Shown piece after piece: positions 1 through 7,175 of a stretch of 16,879 nucleotides of DNA; the first letter of the stretch is position 1; each line of letters begins with the position of its first letter. The position numbers were made by a program, and so were the translations under genes. The stretch comes from Deltaproteobacteria bacterium (GTDB lineage Bacteria > Myxococcota > Myxococcia > Myxococcales > 40CM-4-68-19). Below the pieces are notes generated by a model, which was not told where the DNA came from, searched no databases, and was given only the letters and a program-made list of their open reading frames with translations. The stretch is from NCBI GenBank assembly GCA_005879505.1, contig VBKQ01000123.1:1-16879 (forward strand), written 5' to 3'.

Positions 1-1
1 G

Positions 2-391
2 GAGACGCGCGAGCGGAGCATCGCCGACGCGATCGAGTCGGCGAAGAAGGAGCGGGCCGCCGCGGAGGCTGCTTCCGCAGAGATGAGGGCGGCGCTGGAG
101 AGGGCGCGGGCGGAATCGGCGGAGTTGATCCGCAGGAACCAGCAGGAGGTCGCCGCGGCGAAGGCGGAGTTGATGGCGCAGGCGAAGAAGGAGAGCGAGG
201 ACCTGCTCCAGGCGGCGCGCAAGACCATCACCGAGGAGAAGCGGCAGGCGCTCGCCGAGCTGCGGTCGCAGACCGTCGACCTCGCCATCGAAGCCGCGAG
301 CCGGCTGGTGCAGATGAACCTCGACGAAGGCAAGCAGAAGCAGCTGGTCGAGGAGTTTCTCTCCCAGCTCCCGAAGGAAACCCGCGTCTAG
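2..391 (+). CDS. atpF: ATP synthase F0 subunit b, C-terminal part (5' truncated by window edge)
   Basis: The frame is open from base 2 to a TAG at 389-391, giving 129 visible residues. These are almost entirely charged, Ala-rich helix (for example RERSIADAIESAKKERAAAE near the start), typical of the dimeric peripheral stalk of F-type ATP synthase. The C-terminal block around TVDLAIEAASRLV and LVEEFLSQL matches the delta-subunit-binding end of b subunits. The N-terminal membrane anchor lies outside the window. The b subunit links the membrane a/c sector to the F1 head and acts as a stator. A b' paralogue cannot be excluded without the N-terminus. No atpH (delta) follows: the next gene is bfr on the opposite strand, so this gene ends its operon and atpHAGDC must lie elsewhere. 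Confidence 0.9.
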   Translation, partial: ETRERSIADAIESAKKERAAAEAASAEMRAALERARAESAELIRRNQQEVAAAKAELMAQAKKESEDLLQAARKTITEEKRQALAELRSQTVDLAIEAASRLVQMNLDEGKQKQLVEEFLSQLPKETRV

Positions 392-425
392 CCGCGGCCG
401 CCGAAGACGGCTTAGCGACTATTGC
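389..425 (+). repeat. Dispersed intergenic repeat, copy 1 (after atpF stop)
   Basis: Starting at the atpF stop codon, this sequence resembles bases 8579-8616. The shared parts are GGCCGC, CGAAGnCGGCTnA, GCG and CTATT, about 30 identical positions over 35 aligned, with small gaps. Both copies start at the TAG of a plus-strand gene and lie between convergent genes. This copy can form only a short hairpin (GCCG-AAGA-CGGC, 400-411), so terminator function is uncertain. Confidence 0.4.
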
Positions 426-474
426 TCTTAGGCTGTACATCTTATGAGACGCGTTCTAGGTCTTCAGACAGGGC

Positions 475-942
475 CTACTTGAGCTGCTCGGAGAGGTAGC
501 TTTCGGTCCCGACCTGCTTGATCGTCTCCTGCTGCGTCTCCAGCCAGTCGACGTGTGCTTCTTCCTCGTGGAGGATGCGCTCGAGAAGGGTGCGGGTGCC
601 ATTGTCGCTGGCGGTGCGGCAGGCTTCGATCCCCTCGTTGAGCCGCTTCACGGCGTCGTACTCGACCTGAAGGTCGAGTTGGAACTGCTCGGGGACGGTC
701 TGGCCCACGTCGACCTTGCCGTACCTCTGCACGTTCGGCATGCCCTCGAGGTAGAGGATGCGCTCGATCAGCTCGTCGGCGTGCTTCATCTCCCCGATGC
801 TCTCCTTGCGCACCCGCTCGTAGAGGCGCTCGTAGCCCCAGTGGTGGCAGAGGCGGGCGTGGAGGAAGTACTGGTTGACCGCGGTCAGCTCGGCCGTGAG
901 CACGTCATTGAGCAGCGTGATGACCTGCTTGTCGCCCTTCAT
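475..942 (-). CDS. bfr: Bacterioferritin (haem-containing iron-storage ferritin)
   Basis: A 155-residue protein, close to the usual length of about 158. Bacterioferritin forms a hollow 24-mer that oxidises Fe(II) and stores it as a ferric mineral in the cytosol. All di-iron ferroxidase residues are visible at canonical numbering: E18, E51, H54, E94, E127 and H130. M52, the inter-subunit haem ligand, is also present (in EMKHAD). The N-terminus MKGD and the LNDVLTAELTAVNQYF helix are diagnostic. The start is supported by a GGAGG Shine-Dalgarno 6-7 bases upstream. It lies 12 bases after bfd and is probably co-transcribed from the promoter at 1180-1208. Nothing about it looks degraded. Confidence 0.97.
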   Translation of the reverse strand: MKGDKQVITLLNDVLTAELTAVNQYFLHARLCHHWGYERLYERVRKESIGEMKHADELIERILYLEGMPNVQRYGKVDVGQTVPEQFQLDLQVEYDAVKRLNEGIEACRTASDNGTRTLLERILHEEEAHVDWLETQQETIKQVGTESYLSEQLK

Positions 943-954
943 GCCCCCTCCGGC

Positions 955-1173
955 TCAGAGCGCGGCGGAAGCTAGCTCAGGCTCGCGCCGGGAGCAATCG
1001 GCACGATTGCTCCCGCAGTCGCGCTCGATGCGCTGCTCGATCGATCCCCTGCAGCATCCGCAGTCGCCGCCCGCTCCGCAAGCGCGGGAGACGTCCGCGA
1101 GGGATTGCGCTCCGTTGCGGATGGCGGCGTCGATCTCGCGGTCGGTCACGGACTGACAGATGCAGAGGATCAT
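955..1173 (-). CDS. bfd: Bacterioferritin-associated ferredoxin
   Basis: A 72-residue [2Fe-2S] protein of the BFD-like family. In characterised systems Bfd docks on bacterioferritin and passes electrons to the stored ferric core so that iron can be released. The N-terminus MILCIC supplies C4-x-C6 and the second pair is C38-x2-C41, the expected CxC...CxxC arrangement. The body (SVTDREIDAAIRNGAQSLADV) is the standard Bfd fold. Extra cysteines occur at 32, 40, 53 and 60; the last two lie in a charged tail beyond the core domain. ATG at 1173 is chosen because MILCIC is the conserved start and promoter elements lie immediately upstream; longer in-frame extensions run into glgA. No Shine-Dalgarno is visible, which fits a leaderless message. 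Confidence 0.93.
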   Translation of the reverse strand: MILCICQSVTDREIDAAIRNGAQSLADVSRACGAGGDCGCCRGSIEQRIERDCGSNRADCSRREPELASAAL

Positions 1174-1179
1174 CGGCTG

Positions 1180-1208
1180 ATGAAATTGAGAATGAATCTC
1201 AATGTCAA
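1180..1208 (-). promoter_or_regulatory. Predicted sigma70-type promoter of bfd-bfr, leaderless geometry
   Basis: Reading the minus strand, a perfect -35 TTGACA (1208-1203) is followed by exactly 17 bases and then TTTCAT (1185-1180), a 4/6 match to the -10 consensus. Only six bases (CAGCCG) separate the -10 from the bfd ATG, so a start site 6-7 bases downstream falls on or next to the start codon. That predicts a leaderless mRNA and explains the missing Shine-Dalgarno. The spacer is the Fur-like palindrome annotated separately. Confidence 0.7.
1185..1203. promoter_or_regulatory. Fur-box-like operator inside the bfd promoter
   Basis: ATTGAGAATGAATCTCAAT is a perfect 7-bp inverted repeat around a 5-base centre. 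Its core TGAGAATGAATCTCA (1187-1201) matches the 7-1-7 Fur consensus at 11 of 14 defined positions. It fills the -35/-10 spacer, so bound Fur-Fe would block RNA polymerase and bfd-bfr would be made under iron limitation. Fur is inferred; another Fur-family regulator could use the site. Confidence 0.7.
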
Positions 1209-1247
1209 AGGCGAGTCTATTGCCGGGAGCGGCGCGACGCAAGCGCT

Positions 1248-2672
1248 CTAGGGGCGGTACAGCGCCTCGTACTGCCCGGCCGCGCGGTCCCAGGAGTGGT
1301 CCCGCGCCATCGCCCGCTCTTGCGCGGCGCGCCAGGCGCGCTTGTCGCGCCAGAGCACGAGCGCCCGATCGAGCGCCTCCAGCAGGGCAGCCGGCGTCTC
1401 TTGCTGGAAGCGGAAGCCCCACCCCTGCGGCCCCTCGGAGATGCTGTCGTTGAGCCCTCCGACCGCGTGGACCAGCGGAAGCGTCCCGTAGCGCAGCGAG
1501 TAGAGCTGGTTCAGCCCGCATGGCTCGAACCGCGAGGGAATGACGAACACGTCGGCGCCCGCCTCGATCCTGTGGGCCAGCCCGTCGTCGAAGCGGAGCT
1601 GCGCCGATACCCGGCCGGGATAGCGGGTGGCAAGCGCGGCGAATTGCTCTTCCAGCGCGGCGTCACCGGTGCCGAGGTGCACGAGCTGGACCTTCCTCTC
1701 CATCATGCTCGGCACCGCCTCCGCGAGGACGTCGTACCCCTTCTGGTGCACCAGCCGGCCGATGGTCGCGCACAGCATCGTCCCCGGCTCCTGATCGAGA
1801 CCGACCTCCTGCTGCAGCGCCGCTTTGCAGACCGCCTTTCCCGAGAGGTCCTGCGCCGAATACCGCTGCGGGAGCAGCGGATCCCGGTCCGGGCTCCAGC
1901 GCTCGTAGTCGACGCCGTTCATGATCCCGGTCAAATCCGCCTGCCGGTGCTGCAGCAGTCCCTCGAGCCCGGCTCCGGTCTCCTTGCTCTCGACGATCTC
2001 GCGGGCATAGGTCGGCGACACGGTGGTCAGCTTCTCGGCAAAGACCAGACCGGCCTTCATCAGATTCAGCTTTCCGTAGAACTCCATCGCGTCGGGGTTG
2101 AAGAGATCTACCGGAAGATCCAGCTCGCTCATCGCCTCGCGCGGGAACACTCCCTGGTACGCCAGGTTGTGGATGGTGAAGACGCATCGCGCGCGGATGG
2201 GGGAGGGCCGCCCGGCCCAGCCGCGCTTGACGATCAAGGGCACCAGCGCGCCTTGCCAATCGTGGGCATGGATGGCGTCAGGGATGAAGTTCCACTGGCG
2301 GGCGGCCTCCAGCGAACCGGCGCAGAGCAGAGCGAAGCGCTTGTGATTGTCGCGGTAGTCCTTGCCGTTCTCGCCGTACAGCTCCCGGCGGTCGTACCAG
2401 GGGTTTTGCAGGAAGAGGTAGCGCAGCCGCTCGGCCGGAGCGTGCACGTGGATGTGCGCTCCCGCGTTCAGATTCGGAAACTGCACTTCCACGCGGCGGC
2501 CGGTATCGCGCAACCCGAACTGCTGGGCGTCCATCGACGCATAGCGGGGCAAGATCACCAGGACGTCGTGGCCGCGGCCCGCCAAGGCTCGCGGGAGGGC
2601 GCCGATGACGTCGCCCAGCCCGCCGGTCTTGACGTACGGCGCCGCTTCCGACGCGACGAAGAGGAGCTTCAC
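1248..2672 (-). CDS. glgA: Glycogen synthase (ADP-glucose:glucan glucosyltransferase, GT5)
   Basis: A 474-residue protein, the family's normal length. It transfers glucose from ADP-glucose to the non-reducing end of alpha-1,4-glucan in the cytosol. The N-terminus reads VKLLFVASEAAPYVKTGGLGDV; the KTGGL motif (K15) binds the ADP-glucose phosphates. The C-terminal GT-B half carries PSRFEPCGLNQLYSLRYG, with the catalytic-site Glu of GT5 enzymes. The start is GTG at 2672: the first base upstream of KLLFVASE that fits the family, and overlapping the TGA of the preceding gene as GTGA, which suggests translational coupling. The open frame continues upstream, but that translation is the galT-like gene out of frame. 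It is the last gene of the glucan cluster. Confidence 0.96.
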   Translation of the reverse strand: MKLLFVASEAAPYVKTGGLGDVIGALPRALAGRGHDVLVILPRYASMDAQQFGLRDTGRRVEVQFPNLNAGAHIHVHAPAERLRYLFLQNPWYDRRELYGENGKDYRDNHKRFALLCAGSLEAARQWNFIPDAIHAHDWQGALVPLIVKRGWAGRPSPIRARCVFTIHNLAYQGVFPREAMSELDLPVDLFNPDAMEFYGKLNLMKAGLVFAEKLTTVSPTYAREIVESKETGAGLEGLLQHRQADLTGIMNGVDYERWSPDRDPLLPQRYSAQDLSGKAVCKAALQQEVGLDQEPGTMLCATIGRLVHQKGYDVLAEAVPSMMERKVQLVHLGTGDAALEEQFAALATRYPGRVSAQLRFDDGLAHRIEAGADVFVIPSRFEPCGLNQLYSLRYGTLPLVHAVGGLNDSISEGPQGWGFRFQQETPAALLEALDRALVLWRDKRAWRAAQERAMARDHSWDRAAGQYEALYRP

Positions 2673-3655
2673 GGAAAGACCTCCGTCTGCCGGAGGAAGC
2701 TCGCGGCCTCCTCCGGTGGCGTGGGATTGATGTAGCACCCGCTCGCCCATTCGAACCCGGCCTGCTGCGAGAGCACCGGCTTCACGTCGAGATGCCAGTG
2801 ATAGAAGTCGTTCTCGGGCATGCGCAGCGGCATGGTGTGCAGGAAGAGGTTGAAGGCGGGCTTTTCCAAGGCCACGTCGACCTTTCGCAAGATCGTCCGC
2901 AGCGCGTCGCCGATCCCGCGCAGCTCTTGTCCAGTGGCCGACTCGAACGACGACCGGTGCCCCCGGGGCAGGATCCAGAGCTCGAAGGGGCTGCGCGCTG
3001 CCCACGGAGAAAGCGCCACGACGTCCTCGGACTCGAGCACGATGCGCTCCTTCTCCCGGACCTCCTGCGCGACGATGTCGCACCAGATGCAGCGTTCCTT
3101 CTCGTCGAAGTGCCGGCGCGCCGCTTGTAGCTCCGTCTCCAACGTGTCCGGCACGAAGGGGAGCGCGATCAGCTGCGAATGGGCGTGCGAGAGCGTGGCC
3201 CCCGCGGAAACACCCTGGTTCTTGAAGGCGATCAGGGACTTGAGGCGCCCGTCGCGGGAAAGGTCAGCCATCCGCTCCTGCCAGGCCCGCAGCACGCTTT
3301 CGATTTGATCGACGGATTGATCCGCGAGCGTTTTGCGGTGGTCGCGAGTCTCGATCACCACCTCGTGCGCGCCCACACCCGCCATGCTGTCGAAGAGGCC
3401 CAGCCCCTCGCGCACGAGCTGGATCTCGGTGCGAAGCGCCGGATACCGGTTGGGAACCACGCGCAGCGACCATTCGCCCTTCTCCCGCCGCGACAAGACG
3501 TCCGGCGGCGTCATCGCCTCGTTCCCGGGACAGAACGGGCAAACCCCGCCGTCGCTCTCCGGCGTCGGGCGCAGAAAAGCGCTCGGGCGCTCGGCCCGTT
3601 CGGGAGCAATGACCACCCATCGGCCCACGACCGGATCTCGACGAAGCTGGGGCAC
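2669..3655 (-). CDS. GalT-family nucleotidyltransferase; possible ADP-glucose phosphorylase
   Basis: A 328-residue member of the galactose-1-phosphate uridylyltransferase branch of the HIT superfamily. Zinc ligands are likely C39/C42 (CPFC), H106 and H157. The active-site motif SHAHSQ (H157-x-H159-x-Q161) supplies the nucleophilic H159. Classical GalT enzymes read HPHGQ. The HSQ form, the following LIALPFVP and the C-terminal GCYINPTPPEEAA are, as I remember it, closer to plant ADP-glucose phosphorylase (Arabidopsis At5g18200). With glgC and glgA as neighbours, an ADP-glucose substrate is plausible, but activity cannot be read from sequence alone. The start is GTG at 3655, at the family's conserved N-terminus, with no clear Shine-Dalgarno. 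Its stop overlaps the glgA start. A conventional GalT remains possible. Confidence 0.85.
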   Translation of the reverse strand: MPQLRRDPVVGRWVVIAPERAERPSAFLRPTPESDGGVCPFCPGNEAMTPPDVLSRREKGEWSLRVVPNRYPALRTEIQLVREGLGLFDSMAGVGAHEVVIETRDHRKTLADQSVDQIESVLRAWQERMADLSRDGRLKSLIAFKNQGVSAGATLSHAHSQLIALPFVPDTLETELQAARRHFDEKERCIWCDIVAQEVREKERIVLESEDVVALSPWAARSPFELWILPRGHRSSFESATGQELRGIGDALRTILRKVDVALEKPAFNLFLHTMPLRMPENDFYHWHLDVKPVLSQQAGFEWASGCYINPTPPEEAASFLRQTEVFP

Positions 3656-3664
3656 GTGAGGCGC

Positions 3665-3679
3665 AATCTAGAACAGATT
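3665..3679. promoter_or_regulatory. Inverted repeat upstream of the galT-like gene, possible operator
   Basis: The 104-base gap between GH57 and the galT-like gene (3656-3759) is the only sizeable gap inside the glucan cluster. It contains AATCT-AGAAC-AGATT (3665-3679), ten bases upstream of the GTG start, and a small hairpin GGTAA-N6-TTACC (3720-3735). A run of six T on the transcribed strand (3755-3750) follows the GH57 stop but has no strong stem before it. I find no convincing -35/-10 pair. The gap may hold an internal promoter or processing site. Confidence 0.25.
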
Positions 3680-3759
3680 CCATAACCGGTGCATGCACGA
3701 TTTGCGCTCAGGCGTAATCGGTAAGCCGCTTTACCACGGGCGCGACTAGAAAAAAGACC

Positions 3760-5871
3760 TCAGACGTGCCAGTGCGCCGGCTCGAAACTCTGGTCCGGCA
3801 CCGTCAGCTCCAGCTCGCCGTACCGAGGAAACCGGTCCACTTCGACTCCGTTGCGCAGCAGCCGCAGCAGCATGCCTGCGCGCTCTCCAGCGGACAGCCC
3901 GAGAGCGCTCACCGCCACCGCGAGCTCCACGATGTCTCCCGCTCGCCCGGAGCCGCACTTTGCTCCCCGCTCGTCGAGGACCGCCGTTTCGGCGCCGGCC
4001 GGGTCAACCGCCATGCGCAACGTGCGTTCGTCCTTGCCGCGCGTGAGCAGGATCCGCAGCTCACCCGAGATGTCCGCTCCGTGTTTGGGGTCCAGCCGCA
4101 CGTACAGGTCGGCGAGCGAGAAGCCATACCAGAGCTGCGAGAACGCTTCGCCGCCCTGGTACATCGAGCTGCCGGCGGCGCTCCCGGGCCGGTAGAAGCC
4201 CGCCCCATTCCACTCGAAGTAGCTGCGCGAGTACCCGTCGATCAGCGGGTGGATGAGGCGGCGCGGCGGCAGGGAGATCGCCGCCGCCTGCGACTTGTCC
4301 TTGTACGGCGCGATGATCGGGCGGGCCAGGCGTTCCGGAGGCGTCATACCGATGTGTCGGAAGACTTGCTCCACGTTGCGGCGGAAGAGCGCGTCGAACT
4401 CCGGCGCGTTCTCGGTGGTGAAATCGTCGCCGTACCACCAGAACCAATCGCTTCCCTCCGCCGCGAGCACCGCCTCGTACGCCTTCTCGAAGACCTCGGG
4501 CGGCCGCTCCGGCCGTGCCCGCTCGAGCGCCGTCCGCGCCTGCCCCAGCAGCGTCCAGGCCTGGTTGTCCTCCGGATGGCCGATCCAGACGCGGAAGTTG
4601 GAATCGATCCAGCTGCCGGAATGGATCTTCGCGATCCGGCCCCCGGGCGGCCGGGCCGCGATCTCCTCGCGCGGCAGCACGGCGATCAGCTTGTCATCGA
4701 ATGAACCGTACAGCGCGTCGAGGAACGGCTCGCCGGAGCTGGGATAGTGTTCCCAGGGGTTCTCGCCATCGAGGGCGATGGTGACGATCGCGTCCTTCTC
4801 CGCAGCCGCAATGCGGGCGCGCAGGTCGTTGGCGGCCTCGTGCGCCTCCATCTTCGCGTACCGGAATCCCACCCGGTCGCTCAGCTCGCGATCGCGGAAG
4901 AACACCGCCACTTCGCCGCACATCCAGGGTTTGTGATGCAGCGGCTTTTCCCCGGGCTTCTCCAGCTGGCTCCGCTCGAGGTTCCCCTGGTCGGTCGCAC
5001 ACCAGCGAACGCCCTCGGAGGCGAGGATCTGCAGTACCTCCGGGGAGACCGCTCCTTCGCTCGGCCACATCCCCGTGGGGCGGGCGCCGAAGTCGCGCTC
5101 GGCGCGAGAAAGCCCCCGCCGGATCTGCTCGCGCGCATCCTCCGGAAAGTGGAACCGCGGCGGAAGCGCCGCGTCCGGCATGGCCCGGCGCGCCGAATCG
5201 CTGTCCACCAGCAGCGGCAAGATGGGGTGGAACATCGGCGAGCAGGTGATCTCGACGGAGCCGCGCTGGGCGAGCGCTCTCCAGCGCGGGACGATGCCGG
5301 CGGCGATCTTCCTCGAGACGTCGAGGAGCTGCGTCTTCTCGGCCTCGGTGAACCCCCGCTCCTTGCGCGCGAGCTCGGCGACCAGCTTGTGCTCGCGGCG
5401 AGCCGCAAAGCCCATCCAGGCGAGAATGAAGTGGACCTGCAGGTCGATCAGCTCGTGCGTGGAGAATCCTTCCTGGGCGCGCAGCAGATCGACCCTGGCC
5501 ATCTCGGTGCCGCGCTTCGCCAGCAGCTCGCGGTACCGGGGCACCGGTTTGAGCCAGACGTCCCAATCGACGGAGAAGTCCTGTCGCAAGACGTGGGCAC
5601 GCTCGGCGGCGGTGAGCGAGTCCACCGGCTTGCGGGCGATCTGCTCGTCGCTGTCGACGGCGGACCCCGAAGCGTACGCCTCCAGTTGCAGCAGCAGCGA
5701 GGGTGCCCAGTTCGCGACGGCCCGGGCCCGCTCGTTCCGCTCCAAGGCCGCGGCCATGTCGTTGTAGGCGCGGGTCGCGTGCAGCCGGACCCAGGGAAGG
5801 ATCGGCTGGCCGGAGACCGGGTCGCGGTATTCGGGCTGGTGCAGGTGCCAGAGGAGGACGACGCGCGTCAA
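3760..5871 (-). CDS. GH57 alpha-glucan glycoside hydrolase / transglycosylase
   Basis: A 703-residue protein of glycoside hydrolase family 57, a (beta/alpha)7-barrel family of retaining amylases, 4-alpha-glucanotransferases and branching enzymes. Conserved regions appear in order: HLHQPEY (9-15), SPMFHPIL (211-218), MWPSEGAVSPE (268-278, with E272 the expected nucleophile), ALDGENPWE (367-374, with D368 the expected acid/base), then IHSGSWIDSNF and SDWFWWYGDD (around 417-484). No signal peptide is seen, so it should act on intracellular glucan. The start is TTG at 5871: no ATG or GTG precedes the conserved VVLLWHLHQ, GAGG lies five bases upstream, and it begins 12 bases after the glgC stop. 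The approximately 190-residue C-terminal beta-rich region is commonly found in long GH57 proteins. Exact activity is undecided. Confidence 0.9.
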   Translation of the reverse strand: MTRVVLLWHLHQPEYRDPVSGQPILPWVRLHATRAYNDMAAALERNERARAVANWAPSLLLQLEAYASGSAVDSDEQIARKPVDSLTAAERAHVLRQDFSVDWDVWLKPVPRYRELLAKRGTEMARVDLLRAQEGFSTHELIDLQVHFILAWMGFAARREHKLVAELARKERGFTEAEKTQLLDVSRKIAAGIVPRWRALAQRGSVEITCSPMFHPILPLLVDSDSARRAMPDAALPPRFHFPEDAREQIRRGLSRAERDFGARPTGMWPSEGAVSPEVLQILASEGVRWCATDQGNLERSQLEKPGEKPLHHKPWMCGEVAVFFRDRELSDRVGFRYAKMEAHEAANDLRARIAAAEKDAIVTIALDGENPWEHYPSSGEPFLDALYGSFDDKLIAVLPREEIAARPPGGRIAKIHSGSWIDSNFRVWIGHPEDNQAWTLLGQARTALERARPERPPEVFEKAYEAVLAAEGSDWFWWYGDDFTTENAPEFDALFRRNVEQVFRHIGMTPPERLARPIIAPYKDKSQAAAISLPPRRLIHPLIDGYSRSYFEWNGAGFYRPGSAAGSSMYQGGEAFSQLWYGFSLADLYVRLDPKHGADISGELRILLTRGKDERTLRMAVDPAGAETAVLDERGAKCGSGRAGDIVELAVAVSALGLSAGERAGMLLRLLRNGVEVDRFPRYGELELTVPDQSFEPAHWHV

Positions 5872-5882
5872 GAAGGCCTCGA

Positions 5883-7121
5883 TCAGCCCGAAAGCCGCAT
5901 CCCTTTGGGGACGACCACGATCCCCTTCGGGCTGACGTAGAACCGCCGCTTGTCCTCCTCGGGATCGTAGCCGATGTGCAGTCCCGCGGGGATGTCGACG
6001 TTCTTGTCGATGATGGCGCGGCGGATGCGCGCGTGCCGGCCGACCCGCACGCGCTCGAAGAGGATGCTCTCCTGCACGTGGGCGTAGGAGTTCACGCGCA
6101 CGTTCGGAGAGAGCACCGAGCGATCGACGCGGCCGCCGGAGATGATGCAGCCCTCCGACACCAGCGAGTCGGTGGCGCTGCCCACGCGCTGCTCCTCCTC
6201 GTTCGCGAAGACGAACTTCGCCGGAGCGGCGGTGTGGGCCGGGGCGGTGTAGATGGGCCAGAGAGCATTGTAGAGGGAGAGCTTGGGATCGACGGCGACG
6301 AGGTCCATGTTGCAGTCGTAGTACGTGTCGAGATCGCCGACGTCGCGCCAGTAGCCCACCTCCGCCGGTAACTGTCCGGGCACCTTGTTGGTGGCGAAGT
6401 CGTACACGGCCACCTCGGTGCGCTTGTGCATCTCGGTGATGATCGACTTGCCGAAATCGTGCGCCGAGTCGCGGCCGGCGTCCTGCACGATCTCTCGCAC
6501 CAGCGCCTCGGTGGTGAAGAGGTAGTTGCCCATCGAGACCAGGGCGGCGCGCGGATTGCCGCTCATCGGCTTCGGTTTCTTCGGCTTCTCCTGGAAATCG
6601 ATCATCCGCCCGTGCTCGTCCGCGGTGATGACACCGAACGAGCTCGCTTCCTCGATCGGCATGGGGATGGCGGCGACCGTGCAGTCCGCCTTCTTCGCGA
6701 CGTGGAACTCGAGCATCTGGCGCACGTCCATGCGGTAGATGTGGTCCGCGCCGAAGACGAAGACGTGATCCGGCTCCTCGTCGGTGACGAGGTTCAGGTT
6801 CTGGTAGATGGCGTCCGCCGAGCCTTTGTACCACTCGGGCCCGGTGCGCTGCTGCGCGGGGACGCTCTCCACGAACTGCCCCAGCATCGAGCTGAGCCGC
6901 CAGCCGCGGGAGATGTGGGTGTTCAGCGACTCCGACTTGTACTGCGTGAGCACCTTCATGCGCAGCACGCCGGAGTTGGCGAAGTTCGAGAGGACGAAGT
7001 CGATGATGCGGTATCGGCCCCCGAAAGTGACGGCCGGCTTGGACCGTTCCTGGGTGAGGGGAGCGAGGCGGCGGCCTTCGCCGCCGGCGAGGATCATGGC
7101 GAGGGTTTTTCCGACGGGCAT
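5883..7121 (-). CDS. glgC: Glucose-1-phosphate adenylyltransferase (ADP-glucose pyrophosphorylase)
   Basis: A 412-residue protein making ADP-glucose from ATP and glucose-1-phosphate, the committed step of bacterial glycogen synthesis. The N-terminal nucleotidyltransferase domain has AGGEGRRLAPLT (12-23) with SKPAVTFGG, then WYKGSADAIYQN, FGADHIYRMD and YWRDVGDLDTYY. The C-terminal left-handed beta-helix is seen in the hexapeptide-like stretch from SEGCIISGGRVDRSVLSPNV to the end. Family members are allosterically controlled, usually by glycolytic intermediates; the effector cannot be deduced here. The ATG at 7121 precedes the conserved MILAGGEG by eight residues. It is followed after 11 bases by the GH57 gene, so the two are almost certainly co-transcribed. 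Confidence 0.97.
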   Translation of the reverse strand: MPVGKTLAMILAGGEGRRLAPLTQERSKPAVTFGGRYRIIDFVLSNFANSGVLRMKVLTQYKSESLNTHISRGWRLSSMLGQFVESVPAQQRTGPEWYKGSADAIYQNLNLVTDEEPDHVFVFGADHIYRMDVRQMLEFHVAKKADCTVAAIPMPIEEASSFGVITADEHGRMIDFQEKPKKPKPMSGNPRAALVSMGNYLFTTEALVREIVQDAGRDSAHDFGKSIITEMHKRTEVAVYDFATNKVPGQLPAEVGYWRDVGDLDTYYDCNMDLVAVDPKLSLYNALWPIYTAPAHTAAPAKFVFANEEEQRVGSATDSLVSEGCIISGGRVDRSVLSPNVRVNSYAHVQESILFERVRVGRHARIRRAIIDKNVDIPAGLHIGYDPEEDKRRFYVSPKGIVVVPKGMRLSG

Positions 7122-7175
7122 GGCGCGACGGTAGACCCCCGCGCGAAATGCCGCAATGGCGGCGCGCCCGGCTGT

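Noticed and set aside
450..475. GTCT-TC-AGAC palindrome after bfr as a terminator
   Set aside because: Only four base pairs, a two-base loop and no T-run; not enough to call a terminator.
1174..1521. An N-terminal extension of bfd into the glgA region
   Set aside because: The translation before MILCIC is Arg/Ala-rich shadow of glgA, and the promoter and Fur-like site would lie inside the gene.
1248..3083. A 611-residue extended glycogen synthase
   Set aside because: The first 137 residues are the galT-like gene out of frame. GTG at 2672 gives the standard GlgA N-terminus and length.
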